Source: Halomarina pelagica (lineage in GTDB: Archaea; Halobacteriota; Halobacteria; Halobacteriales; Haloarculaceae). Taken from it: 64,000 bases of DNA. The notes beneath the pieces are model-generated. The model saw nothing but the letters and a program-made list of their open reading frames with translations, did no database searches and was not told the DNA's origin. Positions 26,750 through 35,943 of this stretch are shown one piece after another. Each line of letters starts with the position of its first letter. Positions within the stretch are counted from its first letter, which is position 1. A program made the translations under genes and the position numbers. The stretch covers positions 3,100,001-3,164,000 of the forward strand of contig NZ_CP100454.1 of assembly GCF_024228315.1 (NCBI RefSeq). The letters run 5' to 3'.

Positions 26750-27124
26750 ATGCTACGTAACTCGCTCTGTCGGGACCTGACGGGCCAGTTCGTCGGCTGC
26801 GACGAGCGGCCCGACCGGGCGACCTGTAGCTTCCACGACGAGCCGTGCTGCATGGGCGCGGGCGACGTGATCCAACTGGAGGTCGAACGCGTCGACGGCG
26901 TCTGGGCGACGCTCTTCCACCGGTGTGAGCACCACGCGGTCCCGGTGTTCCCGCGGGAACACACCCTCTGCGGGACGCCGCAGGTGCTCGTCGCGACGCG
27001 GCTCGAGCCGACCGGCGCGCACCTCCCCGCCACCAACGAGTACGTCCCGGACGCGCTCACCGTCGGCGCGATCGACATCGTCGACGTCTCGCCGGCGGAC
27101 GAGGGGCTGCGGCCGCACTACTAG
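26750..27124 (+). CDS. Cys-rich conserved hypothetical protein
   Basis: A 124-residue protein with seven cysteines, most in the N-terminal third (NSLCRDLTGQFVGCDERPD, ATCSFHDEPCCMGAGD), then FHRCEHHAVPVF and HTLCGTPQVLVATRL. The pattern suggests zinc binding. An upstream GTG at 26726 is possible: a GTTTATTACC element at about 26687-26696 predicts transcription from about 26716, so the first start could be that GTG. Family unknown. Confidence 0.65.
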   Translation: MLRNSLCRDLTGQFVGCDERPDRATCSFHDEPCCMGAGDVIQLEVERVDGVWATLFHRCEHHAVPVFPREHTLCGTPQVLVATRLEPTGAHLPATNEYVPDALTVGAIDIVDVSPADEGLRPHY

Positions 27125-27162
27125 CGTCACCCGTTTCCGTCGATCGGGTCATCGATACCGAG

Positions 27163-27927
27163 CTACCGATCCGCCCTCCCGAACGCGCGCTCGTGGAGCG
27201 CCCCCGCGACGTGCTCCATGAGCGTCCGGAGGTTGATCGCGTCCTCGCGGTTGTACGAGACGAGCGTCTCGAGCGCGTCGTTCGCGCCGCGTTCGTACTC
27301 CCGCCAGAGGCGGACCGCGTCGCGCCCGGAGAGGTCCGGGCGGTCGCGCTCGACGCCGACCGCCCGCTCTACGGCCTTCAGCCCGCCCGTGAGGTCGAGC
27401 CGACGGCAGGGGTACATGAGGTCGACGTGCGGCGCGTCGAGCGTCAGGTCGAACGCCGTCTCGAGAAACGGGACGTCGAAGCGCTTGCCGTTGAACGTCA
27501 CGAGCAGCGGCGCGTCGGCGAGCGCCTCCCGGACCGCCTCGCGGGTGAGCGGTCGGCCGACGATCGGGTCGGGGTCGGCGACGAGCGTGAGCGTCTCGTC
27601 GCCCCGGTGGACGCTCACTGTCGTCACGTCGTCGCGGGCGTGCGAGAGGCCGGTCGTCTCGATGTCGAAGAAGCACGCCTCCTCGCGGAAGTTCTCGTAG
27701 AGCCGCCACCGGTGCGCGCTCGGGAAGGCCGAGTCGAAGAAGCGCGAGTCGCCCGCGTCGAGGCGCTCGCGACCCGTCTCGATGAACGCCTCGATGCGGT
27801 CGGCCGTCGTCTCGCCGACCGCGTCGCGCTCGAAGTCGTCCCAGTGGGTGATCCCCCGCTCCCACAGCCCGCGCTCCGTCTTCTCGCCGACGCCGTCCAC
27901 CGGAATGAAGCTGTTCTCGATCCGCAC
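27163..27927 (-). CDS. DEDD-type ribonuclease H-like exonuclease (YprB family)
   Basis: A 254-residue nuclease. The N-terminal helix-hairpin-helix-like segment (FIPVDGVGEKTERGLWERGI) precedes an RNase-H-fold exonuclease with ACFFDIETTGLSHARDD (catalytic Asp, Glu), LLVTFNGKRFDVPFLE, and YNREDAINLRTL. This is the layout of haloarchaeal YprB-like 3' exonucleases. I place the start at the GTG at 27927 because a CGTTTAGTC element at 27950-27958 positions transcription initiation almost on it; an upstream TTG at 27945 is the alternative. DNA or RNA preference unknown. Confidence 0.85.
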   Translation of the reverse strand: MRIENSFIPVDGVGEKTERGLWERGITHWDDFERDAVGETTADRIEAFIETGRERLDAGDSRFFDSAFPSAHRWRLYENFREEACFFDIETTGLSHARDDVTTVSVHRGDETLTLVADPDPIVGRPLTREAVREALADAPLLVTFNGKRFDVPFLETAFDLTLDAPHVDLMYPCRRLDLTGGLKAVERAVGVERDRPDLSGRDAVRLWREYERGANDALETLVSYNREDAINLRTLMEHVAGALHERAFGRADR

Positions 27928-28000
27928 GCGACGAACGACGGTCAACGGTGACTAAACGTTACGGGATACGGTCACAGAACGGTGATGGAGACGAATGGTT

Positions 28001-28672
28001 TCACTCCTGCGGGACGGCGACCGGCGCGACGTGGATCTGGCGGGCGACCTCCGCGGGGAGGCTCTGGCGGCCGGCATCGCCCTCGACGGTGACCATCCCG
28101 AAGGGGGCGATCTCGACGACCTCGATCTCGGTGCCGGGTTCGACGCCCGATTCGGCGAGGTAGCGCAGTTCCTCGTCGGTTCGGTGGCGGACCCGCCGGA
28201 CGACGACGCGGTCGCCGACGGCGCACTCGTCGAGGCGGTTGCCCGGGGCGTCCTCGGGCGGCGCGAGGTCCGCGCCGGGGATGGGGTCGCCGTGCGGATC
28301 GACCGTGGGGTCGCCGAGCGCCTCGGCGATGCGCGCCTCGAAGCGCTCGCTGATGTGGTGTTCGAGGCGGTCGGCCTCCTCGTGGACGTCCGTCCAGTCG
28401 TAGTCGAGCGCCTCCGCGAGGTAGGCCTCGATGAGGCGGTGGTGACGGAGCACCTCGATGGCGACGGTCTCGCCCTCCGGGGTGAGCGTCACGCCCTTGT
28501 ACTTCTCGCGTTCGACGAGCCCGCGGTCGGCGAGTTTGTCGAGCATGCTCGTCACCGTCGGCGAGGTGACCCCCACGCGCTCAGCGATGGCGGAGGTGGA
28601 GACGCGCTCTCCGGTCTCCCGCTGGAGAACGTAGATGGTCTTCAGGTAGTCCTCCATCACGTCACTGAGCAT
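28001..28672 (-). CDS. DtxR-family metal-dependent transcriptional regulator
   Basis: A 223-residue MntR/SirR-type repressor. N-terminal winged HTH: MLSDVMEDYLKTIYVLQRET, VSTSAIAERVGVTSPTVTSM. Dimerisation/metal region: EVLRHHRLIEAYLAEALDYD, WTDVHEEADRLEHHISERFE, with the metal-binding Glu/His residues. The C-terminal SH3-like FeoA domain spans about 145-220. It responds to Mn2+ or Fe2+ and represses uptake or controls export. A DtxR-like operator is found at 60075-60090, upstream of a 10-TM exporter. Confidence 0.92.
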   Translation of the reverse strand: MLSDVMEDYLKTIYVLQRETGERVSTSAIAERVGVTSPTVTSMLDKLADRGLVEREKYKGVTLTPEGETVAIEVLRHHRLIEAYLAEALDYDWTDVHEEADRLEHHISERFEARIAEALGDPTVDPHGDPIPGADLAPPEDAPGNRLDECAVGDRVVVRRVRHRTDEELRYLAESGVEPGTEIEVVEIAPFGMVTVEGDAGRQSLPAEVARQIHVAPVAVPQE

Positions 28673-28726
28673 GGGGTCTACTCGGCGGCCGCCCGCTAAA
28701 ACGGTTCCCCTGTCGGGCGGCGCTCG

Positions 28727-29743
28727 CTACTCCCGCCCCCCGTCGACCGCCCGCGCCGGGGACTCGTCGGTCGCGGTGCCGGCCTCGCTCCGGCCCTCGT
28801 CCTCGCTCCCGTACTCAAGGTCGTCGGTGTAGTGGTCGATGCCGAGGACGAGCGCCACGCCGACGAGCGCGGCGGCGAGGAGCGCGGCGGCGGTGGCGGC
28901 GGTCAGCGCCCCGGTCTCGCTCGCGACGTTCGCCACCGGCAGGCGCAGCGCGCCCACCATCAGGCTCACGAGGAAGGTGAGCGTCGCCGCCCGGTAGTGC
29001 GCCAGGGCGTACTTGATGACGTGCGCGATGGTGAACAGGCCGACGACCGCGCCGACGCCGAAGACGGCGACGGTGCTCGCCGGTCCCGCGAGCGGGGCGA
29101 CGTCGCCCGTCCGCGCGAACGCGACGATCCCCGCGACGAGCGCGCTCGGGACGCCGATGAGCGTCCCGTACTGCCCGAGGATGTAGAGGATGAACGACCC
29201 GGAGATGCCGGGGAGGATCATCGCCGTGATCGCGACCATCCCCGAGAAGAACAGCACGGGGGGCGTACTCGGGAGCGCGCCGTTGACCGAGGGGTCGGTC
29301 AGGAGGAACGCGAAGACGAACCCGGCGACCGCGACGAGGAGGCGTCGCGCCGTGTCGACCGAGACGTGCCTGTAGAGGACGATCGCCGAGGCGAGGATGA
29401 GACCGAAGAAGAAGGCGTTCATCTCGGCGGGGTACACCTCCAGGGCGGTCTCGAGCGCCTTCGAGAGCGTCACGACGGCGGTCACGATTCCCGCGCCCAG
29501 CACGAGCAGGAACGGGACGTCCATCTCGACGAGTCGATCACGCAGTCGGGCCCGGCCGTCGGCCGTCACGACGCCGGGCACCAGCGCGAGCGCGCGCGGG
29601 TCGAGGTTCGTGATGGCGGTGATGAGGCGCTCGTAGATGCCGGTGATGAGGGCGATCGTGCCCCCCGAGACGCCCGGTACGGTGTCGGCGGCCCCCATGA
29701 ACGCGCCCTTCAGGTAGATCTCTGCCCAGTCGCGAAGTCCCAT
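28727..29743 (-). CDS. DUF368-family membrane protein
   Basis: A 338-residue polytopic membrane protein with about nine TM helices and the DUF368 signature FMGAADTVPGVSGGTIALIT near the N-terminus and MILPGISGSFILYILGQYG internally. Related proteins (PopT/DedA-unrelated UptA-like) have been implicated in polyprenyl-phosphate recycling. It follows aglB with only 7 bp between, so a role in returning the dolichyl-phosphate carrier after N-glycosylation is a reasonable inference. A GTG at 29749 is an alternative start. Confidence 0.87.
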   Translation of the reverse strand: MGLRDWAEIYLKGAFMGAADTVPGVSGGTIALITGIYERLITAITNLDPRALALVPGVVTADGRARLRDRLVEMDVPFLLVLGAGIVTAVVTLSKALETALEVYPAEMNAFFFGLILASAIVLYRHVSVDTARRLLVAVAGFVFAFLLTDPSVNGALPSTPPVLFFSGMVAITAMILPGISGSFILYILGQYGTLIGVPSALVAGIVAFARTGDVAPLAGPASTVAVFGVGAVVGLFTIAHVIKYALAHYRAATLTFLVSLMVGALRLPVANVASETGALTAATAAALLAAALVGVALVLGIDHYTDDLEYGSEDEGRSEAGTATDESPARAVDGGRE

Positions 29744-29750
29744 TCTCACG

Positions 29751-32735
29751 CTAGGCCGCTCCGGCCAGGGGGATGTGGGTTTCGGCCGGCGCGAGGGCGG
29801 ACGTGACGGAGACCGTCGGCGCGGGGAGCGACGCGGCGGGCGTCGCGTTGGCCTCGCCCGTCGCGTTCGTCGCGTTCGCCCCCGTCACGTTCGTCCCGGA
29901 GGTGGCGTTCGCCCCGTCCGTCGTGCCCGCCGTCGCGTTCGCCCCGGTCGTGGCGTTGCCGGTCCCGGCCCCCTCGGGCGTCTCGACGCTCGACTTCTCG
30001 AGGGTCACCCGCACCGGGCCGTCGCGTTCGCCGATCACCTTCGCCTCGCTCACGTCGGCGGTGGCGTTCCACGTGGCGACCGAGGTGTTCCCCTTCCCCT
30101 CCTGCGTGAAGGCGACGAACTCGTAGGGGCCGGTCGCGCGGACGCTGACGTTGGTGCGTCCCTGCTCGGGACCCCACTGGTCGTAGCCGGTCGTGGAGTA
30201 GGGCAGGGTCATCTCGAAGTTCCCCTGCGCGTCGGTCTGCGCCTGCTGGGCGTAGGTGAACGTCTCCCCGTTCGGCATCTGCATCTGGACCCGCGCGGTC
30301 ACCGTCGCGTTCGGCGGGCCGTCGCCGGTGACGTTCGCGCCCGGGACGCGCTCGAAGGTCTTCACCCACGGGGTCCCCCGGTGGGCGGACTCGCTTGCGT
30401 GGACCAGGCGGTAGTGTTCGAGCGCCGGGATGCGCTTCGTCGGCACCCCGTCGAGGCCGCCGATCTGGGCGGTCCCGTCCTCCCTCACGAACTGCTTCGC
30501 CTCGGCCATGCTGTCGAAGAAGCGCACGACGTTCGAGGCGTTGTCCGGCGTGCTCATGACGGTCCGGCCGTTGGAGAGGGTCCGCGGCTCCCAGTCGACG
30601 ACGGGGACGCGTCCGTCCGGCAGGCGCGGGCTGGCGGCGCTCCCGTGGAACGTGAACAGCCGCACGCGCATGCTCTCGTAGTGACGCTCCTGGTGCAGCG
30701 TGACGACCGGCCGGCCGTTCGGGCCGTAGACGTAGGTGTAGAGGTCGGAGAGGCCGACGCCCTGCGTGTCGAAGACCGCGGGCGCGAAGTACTTGTTCGA
30801 ACTGGTGTCCGCGAGCTTCCAGTCGATCATCACGTACCGCGTGTTCTGCTCGCCCTTCGTGGCGAGTTCGTTCGCGTACGTCTCGTTCGGCGCGAGCAGG
30901 AAGTCCGCGGCGTAGGTCGCGCCCTGCTGGAACGGGTTGGCGTTCGGGATGCGCTCGCCCTCGACGGTGATGTAGTGGCCGTAGTCCCACCACGACAGCA
31001 CGCCGTAGGAGCCGGGGTACCGCTCCTCGTAGTCGAAGTTCTCGACGCGGTCGTACGTCCCATAGTACTTCATCGCCTCGCCGTCCGGGTTGTCGTACCG
31101 ACCCTCCTCCGGGGTGTTGTTCGCCAGCCACTGGAGGCTCCCCTCCCACTGGGCGACCTCCCCGGGACCGGTGTAGGTCCCGGTCTGCGTGGCCTGGAAC
31201 ACGGGACCGGCGAGCACCGGCCCCGCCGTGAACGGGACGACCAGGATGAGCACGACGCTCGCGACGACCATCGCCTGCGCCGCGTCGACGTTCTTCGCCC
31301 GCGAGACGTCGTCCAGCCCGACGAACCGCACCACCTCGCCGACGAGGACGGCGGTGAGCGTGGCGACGGGGACCGCGAGGTAGTAGTCGAAGCGCACCTG
31401 CGTGAACGTCGCGAGCGTCATCAGCACGATCCAGACGATGACGAGCAGCCCCTCGCCGCGCGGGTCGTCGTCGAGGAGGTACCGGCCGACGACGACGGCC
31501 GCGCCGGTCGCGGCCGCGAAGTACGCGAGCCCGTAGGAACGGAAGAGGAACTCCGCCCACTGATCGCGCGGGACCGGTTGCGCCTCGCCGACGGTGCGGG
31601 CCTCGGCGCTCACGTCGAGGCCGAACACGCGCAGGAACTGCCCGACGAAGTAGTCGAACAGCTCCGGCGTCGCGACGGCCATCAGACCGACGACGACGGC
31701 GATCGCGCCGAGGATGATCCCGGGATAGAGCAGCGGGGAGGCGTCGCGCGCCTCGAGCCGGCGCGCGAGGACGATCATGACGGCGAGGCCCGCCGCGAGC
31801 GCCAGGAGGAGCGCCGGTTGCAGGAGCGAGAAGTCGGTCGCGGTGAACTCGAGGGTGGAGACGCGGATCGAGACGAGGAGCGCCGCCACGACGAGCGTGA
31901 CGATGCCGGCGATGGCGACGTGCTCGGGGCTGCGGCCGCGGAGGAACGTCGCGAGGAGGTGGACGAGGAAGAACGCCCCGAGGATGGCGACGATGAGGAT
32001 GCCCGGCGGCCACACCCAGACGTACGTCGCGACGGCGACCCCCGCGAGGGTGGCGTAGAGGAGCGTCCCCCGGAGGGCGTCGAAGTCGCGCTGGACGAAC
32101 TGCTCGTAGATCGGCTTGTCGCGCTCGGCGACGGCGACGGCGACGACGACGCCGAGGACGGCGAGCGCCTGGAAGAGCGCCTCGGCGGCGTGGTGGTCGG
32201 AGAAGCCGACGAGCGAGCGCCAGAGGAACGCCCCCGGCGTGAGCGCGAGGACGATCACCGCGACGACGCCGCCGAGGCGACCGCCGAAGTGCTTCCCGAG
32301 GTAGTAGCCGGGGATCGCCGTGAGCGCCCCGATCACGGCGGGTGCGAACAGGAGCGTCACCGCCGTCGCCTCCGTCTGCGGGCCGGGGTAGAACACGCCG
32401 ACGACGATCGCGGCCGTGGCGACCAGCTGGTCGTAGAACGTCCCGAACTGCCCCGAGGCCGTCCCGTAGGGGAAGTAGGTCCACGGGTCGAACGGCATCG
32501 TGAACGGCCAGTTCCGGACGGTGTACGTCGTCGTGCGGAAGTGGTACCAGGCGTCGTTACCGTTGAACAGCACCCGGTCGTTCACGAAGAAGCGCTCCCA
32601 GGACTGCACCCGTATCCAGAGCATGTACGCGAGGAGGAGGGCGAGCACGGGGAGGTGGTACAGGTCCTGCACGCGGTCGAGGGCGGCGTCCGCGTCGAAC
32701 GAAAGCCGGTCCTCCCGCTCCGTGCGTTGACTCAT
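29751..32735 (-). CDS. aglB: Archaeal oligosaccharyltransferase AglB
   Basis: A 994-residue STT3-family enzyme that transfers lipid-linked glycan to Asn-X-Ser/Thr sequons of exported proteins. Thirteen or so TM helices occupy residues 25-520. Catalytic motifs: NGNDAWYHFR near 59-67 (first DXD-like), GFSDHHAAEALF near 180, and WWDYGHYI at 581-588 starting the periplasmic domain. The final 75 residues form an Ala/Thr/Asn tail with seven sequons (residues 927-965). A GGCTTATGCG element about 28 bp upstream fits a leaderless start at MSQRTERED. Next genes: DUF368 (downstream) and a divergent AglG-like transferase. Confidence 0.95.
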   Translation of the reverse strand: MSQRTEREDRLSFDADAALDRVQDLYHLPVLALLLAYMLWIRVQSWERFFVNDRVLFNGNDAWYHFRTTTYTVRNWPFTMPFDPWTYFPYGTASGQFGTFYDQLVATAAIVVGVFYPGPQTEATAVTLLFAPAVIGALTAIPGYYLGKHFGGRLGGVVAVIVLALTPGAFLWRSLVGFSDHHAAEALFQALAVLGVVVAVAVAERDKPIYEQFVQRDFDALRGTLLYATLAGVAVATYVWVWPPGILIVAILGAFFLVHLLATFLRGRSPEHVAIAGIVTLVVAALLVSIRVSTLEFTATDFSLLQPALLLALAAGLAVMIVLARRLEARDASPLLYPGIILGAIAVVVGLMAVATPELFDYFVGQFLRVFGLDVSAEARTVGEAQPVPRDQWAEFLFRSYGLAYFAAATGAAVVVGRYLLDDDPRGEGLLVIVWIVLMTLATFTQVRFDYYLAVPVATLTAVLVGEVVRFVGLDDVSRAKNVDAAQAMVVASVVLILVVPFTAGPVLAGPVFQATQTGTYTGPGEVAQWEGSLQWLANNTPEEGRYDNPDGEAMKYYGTYDRVENFDYEERYPGSYGVLSWWDYGHYITVEGERIPNANPFQQGATYAADFLLAPNETYANELATKGEQNTRYVMIDWKLADTSSNKYFAPAVFDTQGVGLSDLYTYVYGPNGRPVVTLHQERHYESMRVRLFTFHGSAASPRLPDGRVPVVDWEPRTLSNGRTVMSTPDNASNVVRFFDSMAEAKQFVREDGTAQIGGLDGVPTKRIPALEHYRLVHASESAHRGTPWVKTFERVPGANVTGDGPPNATVTARVQMQMPNGETFTYAQQAQTDAQGNFEMTLPYSTTGYDQWGPEQGRTNVSVRATGPYEFVAFTQEGKGNTSVATWNATADVSEAKVIGERDGPVRVTLEKSSVETPEGAGTGNATTGANATAGTTDGANATSGTNVTGANATNATGEANATPAASLPAPTVSVTSALAPAETHIPLAGAA

Positions 32736-32898
32736 TGAAGTGACGAAGATCCAACGTACGCATAAGCCTTCTGACCTCGTGTCGGCCGTGAAAGGAATCC
32801 GGAGCGGCACGTTCGCGGCGCGTTCCGTGACGAGCGTGTCGGGGGGGATTCCGTCGGGAAGGGAAAACGCATTGTATCGCCCGGAAGTGGGGACGGTC

Positions 32899-33885
32899 AT
32901 GCGCGTCTCGGTCGTCGTCTGTACGCACACCACCGACCGCTACCCCGACCTCCGCGAGGCCGTAGAGAGCGTGCTCTCGGGCACCTACGAGGACCGGGAA
33001 GTCATCGTCGTCAGCGACGGCAGCGAGGCCGTCTACGAGCGCGCGCGAGCCGACTACGGGGAACGCGACGACGTCCGCGTCCACCTGCAGGAGCCGAACC
33101 AGGGGCTCCTGGCCGCGCGCAATGCCGGGGCCGCCGTCGCGGAGGGGGACGTGGTCGCGTTCGTCGACGACGACGCCATCGCCGACGAGCGCTGGCTGGC
33201 GGAACTCGTCGCGGCGTACGACGCGGACGGCGAGGGAGAGTCGGCAGGCGAGGGAGAGTCGGCGGGGGCCGGTCGCGGGAGGTCCACGCGCGAGCGCGTG
33301 CTCGCCGCGGGCGGGAAGATGGTCCCCGAGTGGGTCGCCGGGCGGCCGGCGTTCCTCCCCGCGGAGTTCTACTGGCTGGTCGGCGTCACCCACCGCGGGT
33401 TCGCGGACGGCCCCGGCGTGGTGCGGAACACGTTCGGCTCGAACATCTCGTTCCGCCGCGAGGTGTTCGACGAGCTGGGAGGGTTCGACACCGACATCGG
33501 CGGCCGGAAGGGCGATAAGCACCTCCAGGGCGGCGAGACCGAACTCTGCGCCCGTCTCCGGGCCGAGTACGGCGCGGGAGTCTACTACACGCCCGACGCG
33601 GTCGTCGCGCACAAGATCTTCGACTACCGGACCGACCCGAGGTGGCTCCTCAGGCGGGCGTTCTGGCAGGGGTACTCGAAGCGCGGGATGGAGGTGTTCG
33701 TCCCCGAGTCGACGGGCGAGGAGGGCGAGTTCCTCGGCGACCTGCTCACCCGGTTCGTCCCCTCGCGCGTGCGCGAACTCGTCGCCGAGCCCTCCGCGGA
33801 GAAGGCCGCCCAGCTGCTCGCGCTGTTCGCGCTGACGGGGGCCGTCGGATTCGGCTACCTCTACGGGTACGCGAAGTGGCACTGA
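32899..33885 (+). CDS. AglG-like glucosyl-dolichyl-phosphate glucuronosyltransferase (GT2)
   Basis: A 328-residue GT-A glycosyltransferase: MRVSVVVCTHTTDRYPDLRE start, FVDDDAIADERW (metal-binding DxD), and the AglG-specific block PEWVAGRPAFLPAEFYWLVG followed by GSNISFRREVFDEL and GGRKGDKHLQGGE. In Haloferax, AglG adds a hexuronic acid to the N-glycan precursor. Residues 111-126 contain a duplicated GEGESA segment. One or two hydrophobic segments near the C-terminus anchor it to the membrane. Divergent from aglB. Confidence 0.85.
   Translation: MRVSVVVCTHTTDRYPDLREAVESVLSGTYEDREVIVVSDGSEAVYERARADYGERDDVRVHLQEPNQGLLAARNAGAAVAEGDVVAFVDDDAIADERWLAELVAAYDADGEGESAGEGESAGAGRGRSTRERVLAAGGKMVPEWVAGRPAFLPAEFYWLVGVTHRGFADGPGVVRNTFGSNISFRREVFDELGGFDTDIGGRKGDKHLQGGETELCARLRAEYGAGVYYTPDAVVAHKIFDYRTDPRWLLRRAFWQGYSKRGMEVFVPESTGEEGEFLGDLLTRFVPSRVRELVAEPSAEKAAQLLALFALTGAVGFGYLYGYAKWH
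33229..33264. repeat. 18-bp tandem duplication inside the AglG-like gene
   Basis: GGCGAGGGAGAGTCGGCA is followed by a second copy differing at one base. It encodes a repeated GEGESA in a surface loop between the DxD and the AglG-specific block. A simple expansion. Confidence 0.8.
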
Positions 33886-33915
33886 ACCGCACGAGTCGCC
33901 CCCCGGTCGCCCGCG

Positions 33916-34854
33916 TCAGTCGTCCTGTTGGGCCGAACTCGATCGATCCCCGCTCGCGATGCCGCCGAACAGCCACTCCCGGACGCCGAGCACGCGGCGG
34001 TCACCGCCACCGGCCGGGACGCGACGTTGGGTCTGCGCGTAGTTCACGAGCGCGACGAGGAAGACGCCCCCGACCGTGTTCCCGAGCAGGACGGGGAGCA
34101 CGAAGTGCCAGAGGACGAGGAGGACGGAGGCACCGTCGTGGAAGACGTAGTAGAACGCGTCGCAGGCCGAGACGACGACGTGGTACAGATCTGCGACGGG
34201 GATGCTCAGGAAGATCGTGAAGACGAGGACGAGTCGGGTGATCGTGTCGCGCGAGGCGTGGAGGAGCCACACCAGTCCGGCGACGAGCCAGCCCGCGAAC
34301 ACGGCCTTGAAGAAGAGGTCCCACCAGGGCGTCTCGACCGCCTTGGACGCGAACTCGGCCGCGACGGTCGCCGTCTCCGGCGTCATCACGCCGGTGTGGG
34401 CGAGGACGAACGCGCCGAGCGCCGCGCCCGTGAAGTTCGCGACGAGGACGACGCCCCACACCCGGAGCAGCGACGGGACGCTGAGGATCCGCGTCAGCGT
34501 GAGCGCCACCGGCGGCAGCGTGTTCTCGGTGTAGAGCTGGTAGCGGCCCATGATGATGTAGATGAACCCGACCGGATACAGGAGGCTCGGCAGCAGGTTC
34601 GTTCGGTCGTCCGGGACCGCCGCGGTCAGGACGGCGTGGAGGAGGAACGTGAGCGTGATCGCGAACCCGGCGGCGAGACCGCTGAAGAACAGCTCTCTGG
34701 TGGTCGAACTCACCTCGTCGTCGGCGGACGCGACGACCCGCTGGAAGATCTCGTCCGTCGAGAACCGGTCGCGGACGGCCGCTCCGGCGGCCGGCGCGCC
34801 GCTCGCCGAGCGGTCGATGGCCTCTCTCACGTCGTCTCCGTCGCGTCCGCTCAT
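33916..34854 (-). CDS. Formate/nitrite transporter (FNT) family protein
   Basis: A 312-residue FNT-type channel with six TM helices and an extended N-terminus. Landmarks: ELFFSGLAAGFAITLTFLLH (first helix), YPVGFIYIIMGRYQLYTENT, VWGVVLVANFTGAALGAFVL, WWDLFFKAVFAGWLVAGLVW and HFVLPVLLGNTVGGVFLVAL. This is the haloarchaeal FNT subfamily, whose monovalent-anion substrate is untested. The GTG/ATG choice is clear (MSGRDGDD). Neighbours are unrelated. Confidence 0.88.
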   Translation of the reverse strand: MSGRDGDDVREAIDRSASGAPAAGAAVRDRFSTDEIFQRVVASADDEVSSTTRELFFSGLAAGFAITLTFLLHAVLTAAVPDDRTNLLPSLLYPVGFIYIIMGRYQLYTENTLPPVALTLTRILSVPSLLRVWGVVLVANFTGAALGAFVLAHTGVMTPETATVAAEFASKAVETPWWDLFFKAVFAGWLVAGLVWLLHASRDTITRLVLVFTIFLSIPVADLYHVVVSACDAFYYVFHDGASVLLVLWHFVLPVLLGNTVGGVFLVALVNYAQTQRRVPAGGGDRRVLGVREWLFGGIASGDRSSSAQQDD

Positions 34855-34987
34855 GGTGCCGGAACGGCCCGACGGTCGTTCTGTGGATACACGTGGGTCG
34901 GGGGAGGGCCCCTACGAAGAAAAGCATCAGCAGAGTGATGGACGCGAGACGGTCGCGAACGCCGATAGGCCGCCGTCCGCCGTCCGC

Positions 34988-35836
34988 CTAGGTCGCGTCC
35001 CCGGGGCGTCCGGCGCTCTCGTGTTTCCAGATGAGGTCGAAGTAGCGGTTCAGGCCGGCGACGAACGCGCCGTTCTCGGTGATGACCGCCTCCCGGAGGT
35101 GGTTCGGGACGTCGTCCGCCTGCACGAGGAGGATCGCCGTCCCGTCGTCGTACTCCATGGTGGGATCGGCGAGCGTCCCGCGGAACGGGAGCGCTTCGAG
35201 GCTGAAGCGGATCCCGATCTCGGGGTACTCCCGCTCGATGTACTCGACGAGTTCGGCCTGTCGCTCGCGGTTCGGGGGGGAGAGGTTGTCGGGGTGGAGC
35301 ATGAGGACCCGCACGTCGAGTCCGCGGTCGACGGCGTCGGCGACGGCGGGTTCCACCGTCTCGATGTACTCGAAGGCCTTCGTGAGCACGCGCACGCGCT
35401 CGCGGGCCTCGTGGTAGATGCGCTTCGTCTCCGTCTCGCTCGGTTCGCCGACGTCGACGACGTAGAACAGTTCCTCGGCGGCGGTAACCTCCTGGCCGGC
35501 GCGCTCGAACCGCGGGCCGAACTCCTCGAGGAACGACTCCCGCTCCGCCTCGACGTCCCGGACGAACTGCTCGTAGGCCTGGCGCTGGTTCTCTTCGGCC
35601 CGGTCGAGGATCTCCTCGGGCGACCGCGGGAGGTACTGCTTCGGGCGTCCCGGAATGACCTTCACGAACCCCCGGTCGGCGAGCGAATCGAGCACGCCGT
35701 AGACGCGCGCCTTGGGGATGCCGGCCGCCTCCGCGAGGTTCGGGGCCGTCGTCCGCCCGAGCGAGAGCAGCTCGGTCAGTGCGATCCGCTCGTACTCGGT
35801 GAGCCCGAGGCGCTCGAACACGTCCGTCTCGCTCAT
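34988..35836 (-). CDS. TrmB-family transcriptional regulator
   Basis: A 282-residue regulator: N-terminal winged HTH (LGLTEYERIALTELLSLGRT, AAGIPKARVYGVLDSLADRG), a long dimerisation helix (EILDRAEENQRQAYEQFVRD), and a C-terminal phospholipase-D-like effector domain. A GCGCTTACGG element puts the transcript start at the ATG at 35836. It is divergent from a small CxC protein whose promoter contains a TACT-N8-GAGTA dyad, the known TrmB consensus, at 35922-35942. It may act there, although a paralogue could equally do so. Confidence 0.88.
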   Translation of the reverse strand: MSETDVFERLGLTEYERIALTELLSLGRTTAPNLAEAAGIPKARVYGVLDSLADRGFVKVIPGRPKQYLPRSPEEILDRAEENQRQAYEQFVRDVEAERESFLEEFGPRFERAGQEVTAAEELFYVVDVGEPSETETKRIYHEARERVRVLTKAFEYIETVEPAVADAVDRGLDVRVLMLHPDNLSPPNRERQAELVEYIEREYPEIGIRFSLEALPFRGTLADPTMEYDDGTAILLVQADDVPNHLREAVITENGAFVAGLNRYFDLIWKHESAGRPGDAT

Positions 35837-35921
35837 AGTCGCCACACTGTACGGGGGACCGTAAGCGCGCCGATCGGGGACACGCCGCCTCGTCCCAAAG
35901 TATTATATTAGATGCTGTCTA

Positions 35922-35942
35922 GTTACTCGGATAGCGAGTAAC
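35922..35942. promoter_or_regulatory. Perfect dyad matching the TrmB consensus TACT-N8-GAGTA
   Basis: GTTACTCG-GATAG-CGAGTAAC has 8-bp perfect arms. Inside it, TACT and GAGTA are separated by 8 bases, the published TrmB site of Halobacterium (TACT-N7/8-GAGTA). It lies just after a strong TATA (TATTATATTA, 35901-35910) and covers the predicted transcript start of the small gene at 35944, so bound protein should repress. Confidence 0.75.
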
Positions 35943-35943
35943 C

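Noticed and set aside
29775-32738. A 987-codon open frame on the plus strand, antisense to aglB
   Set aside because: It is rich in Arg/Glu/Asp from GC-skewed third positions read in reverse, and no domain is recognisable; aglB on the other strand has full family motifs.
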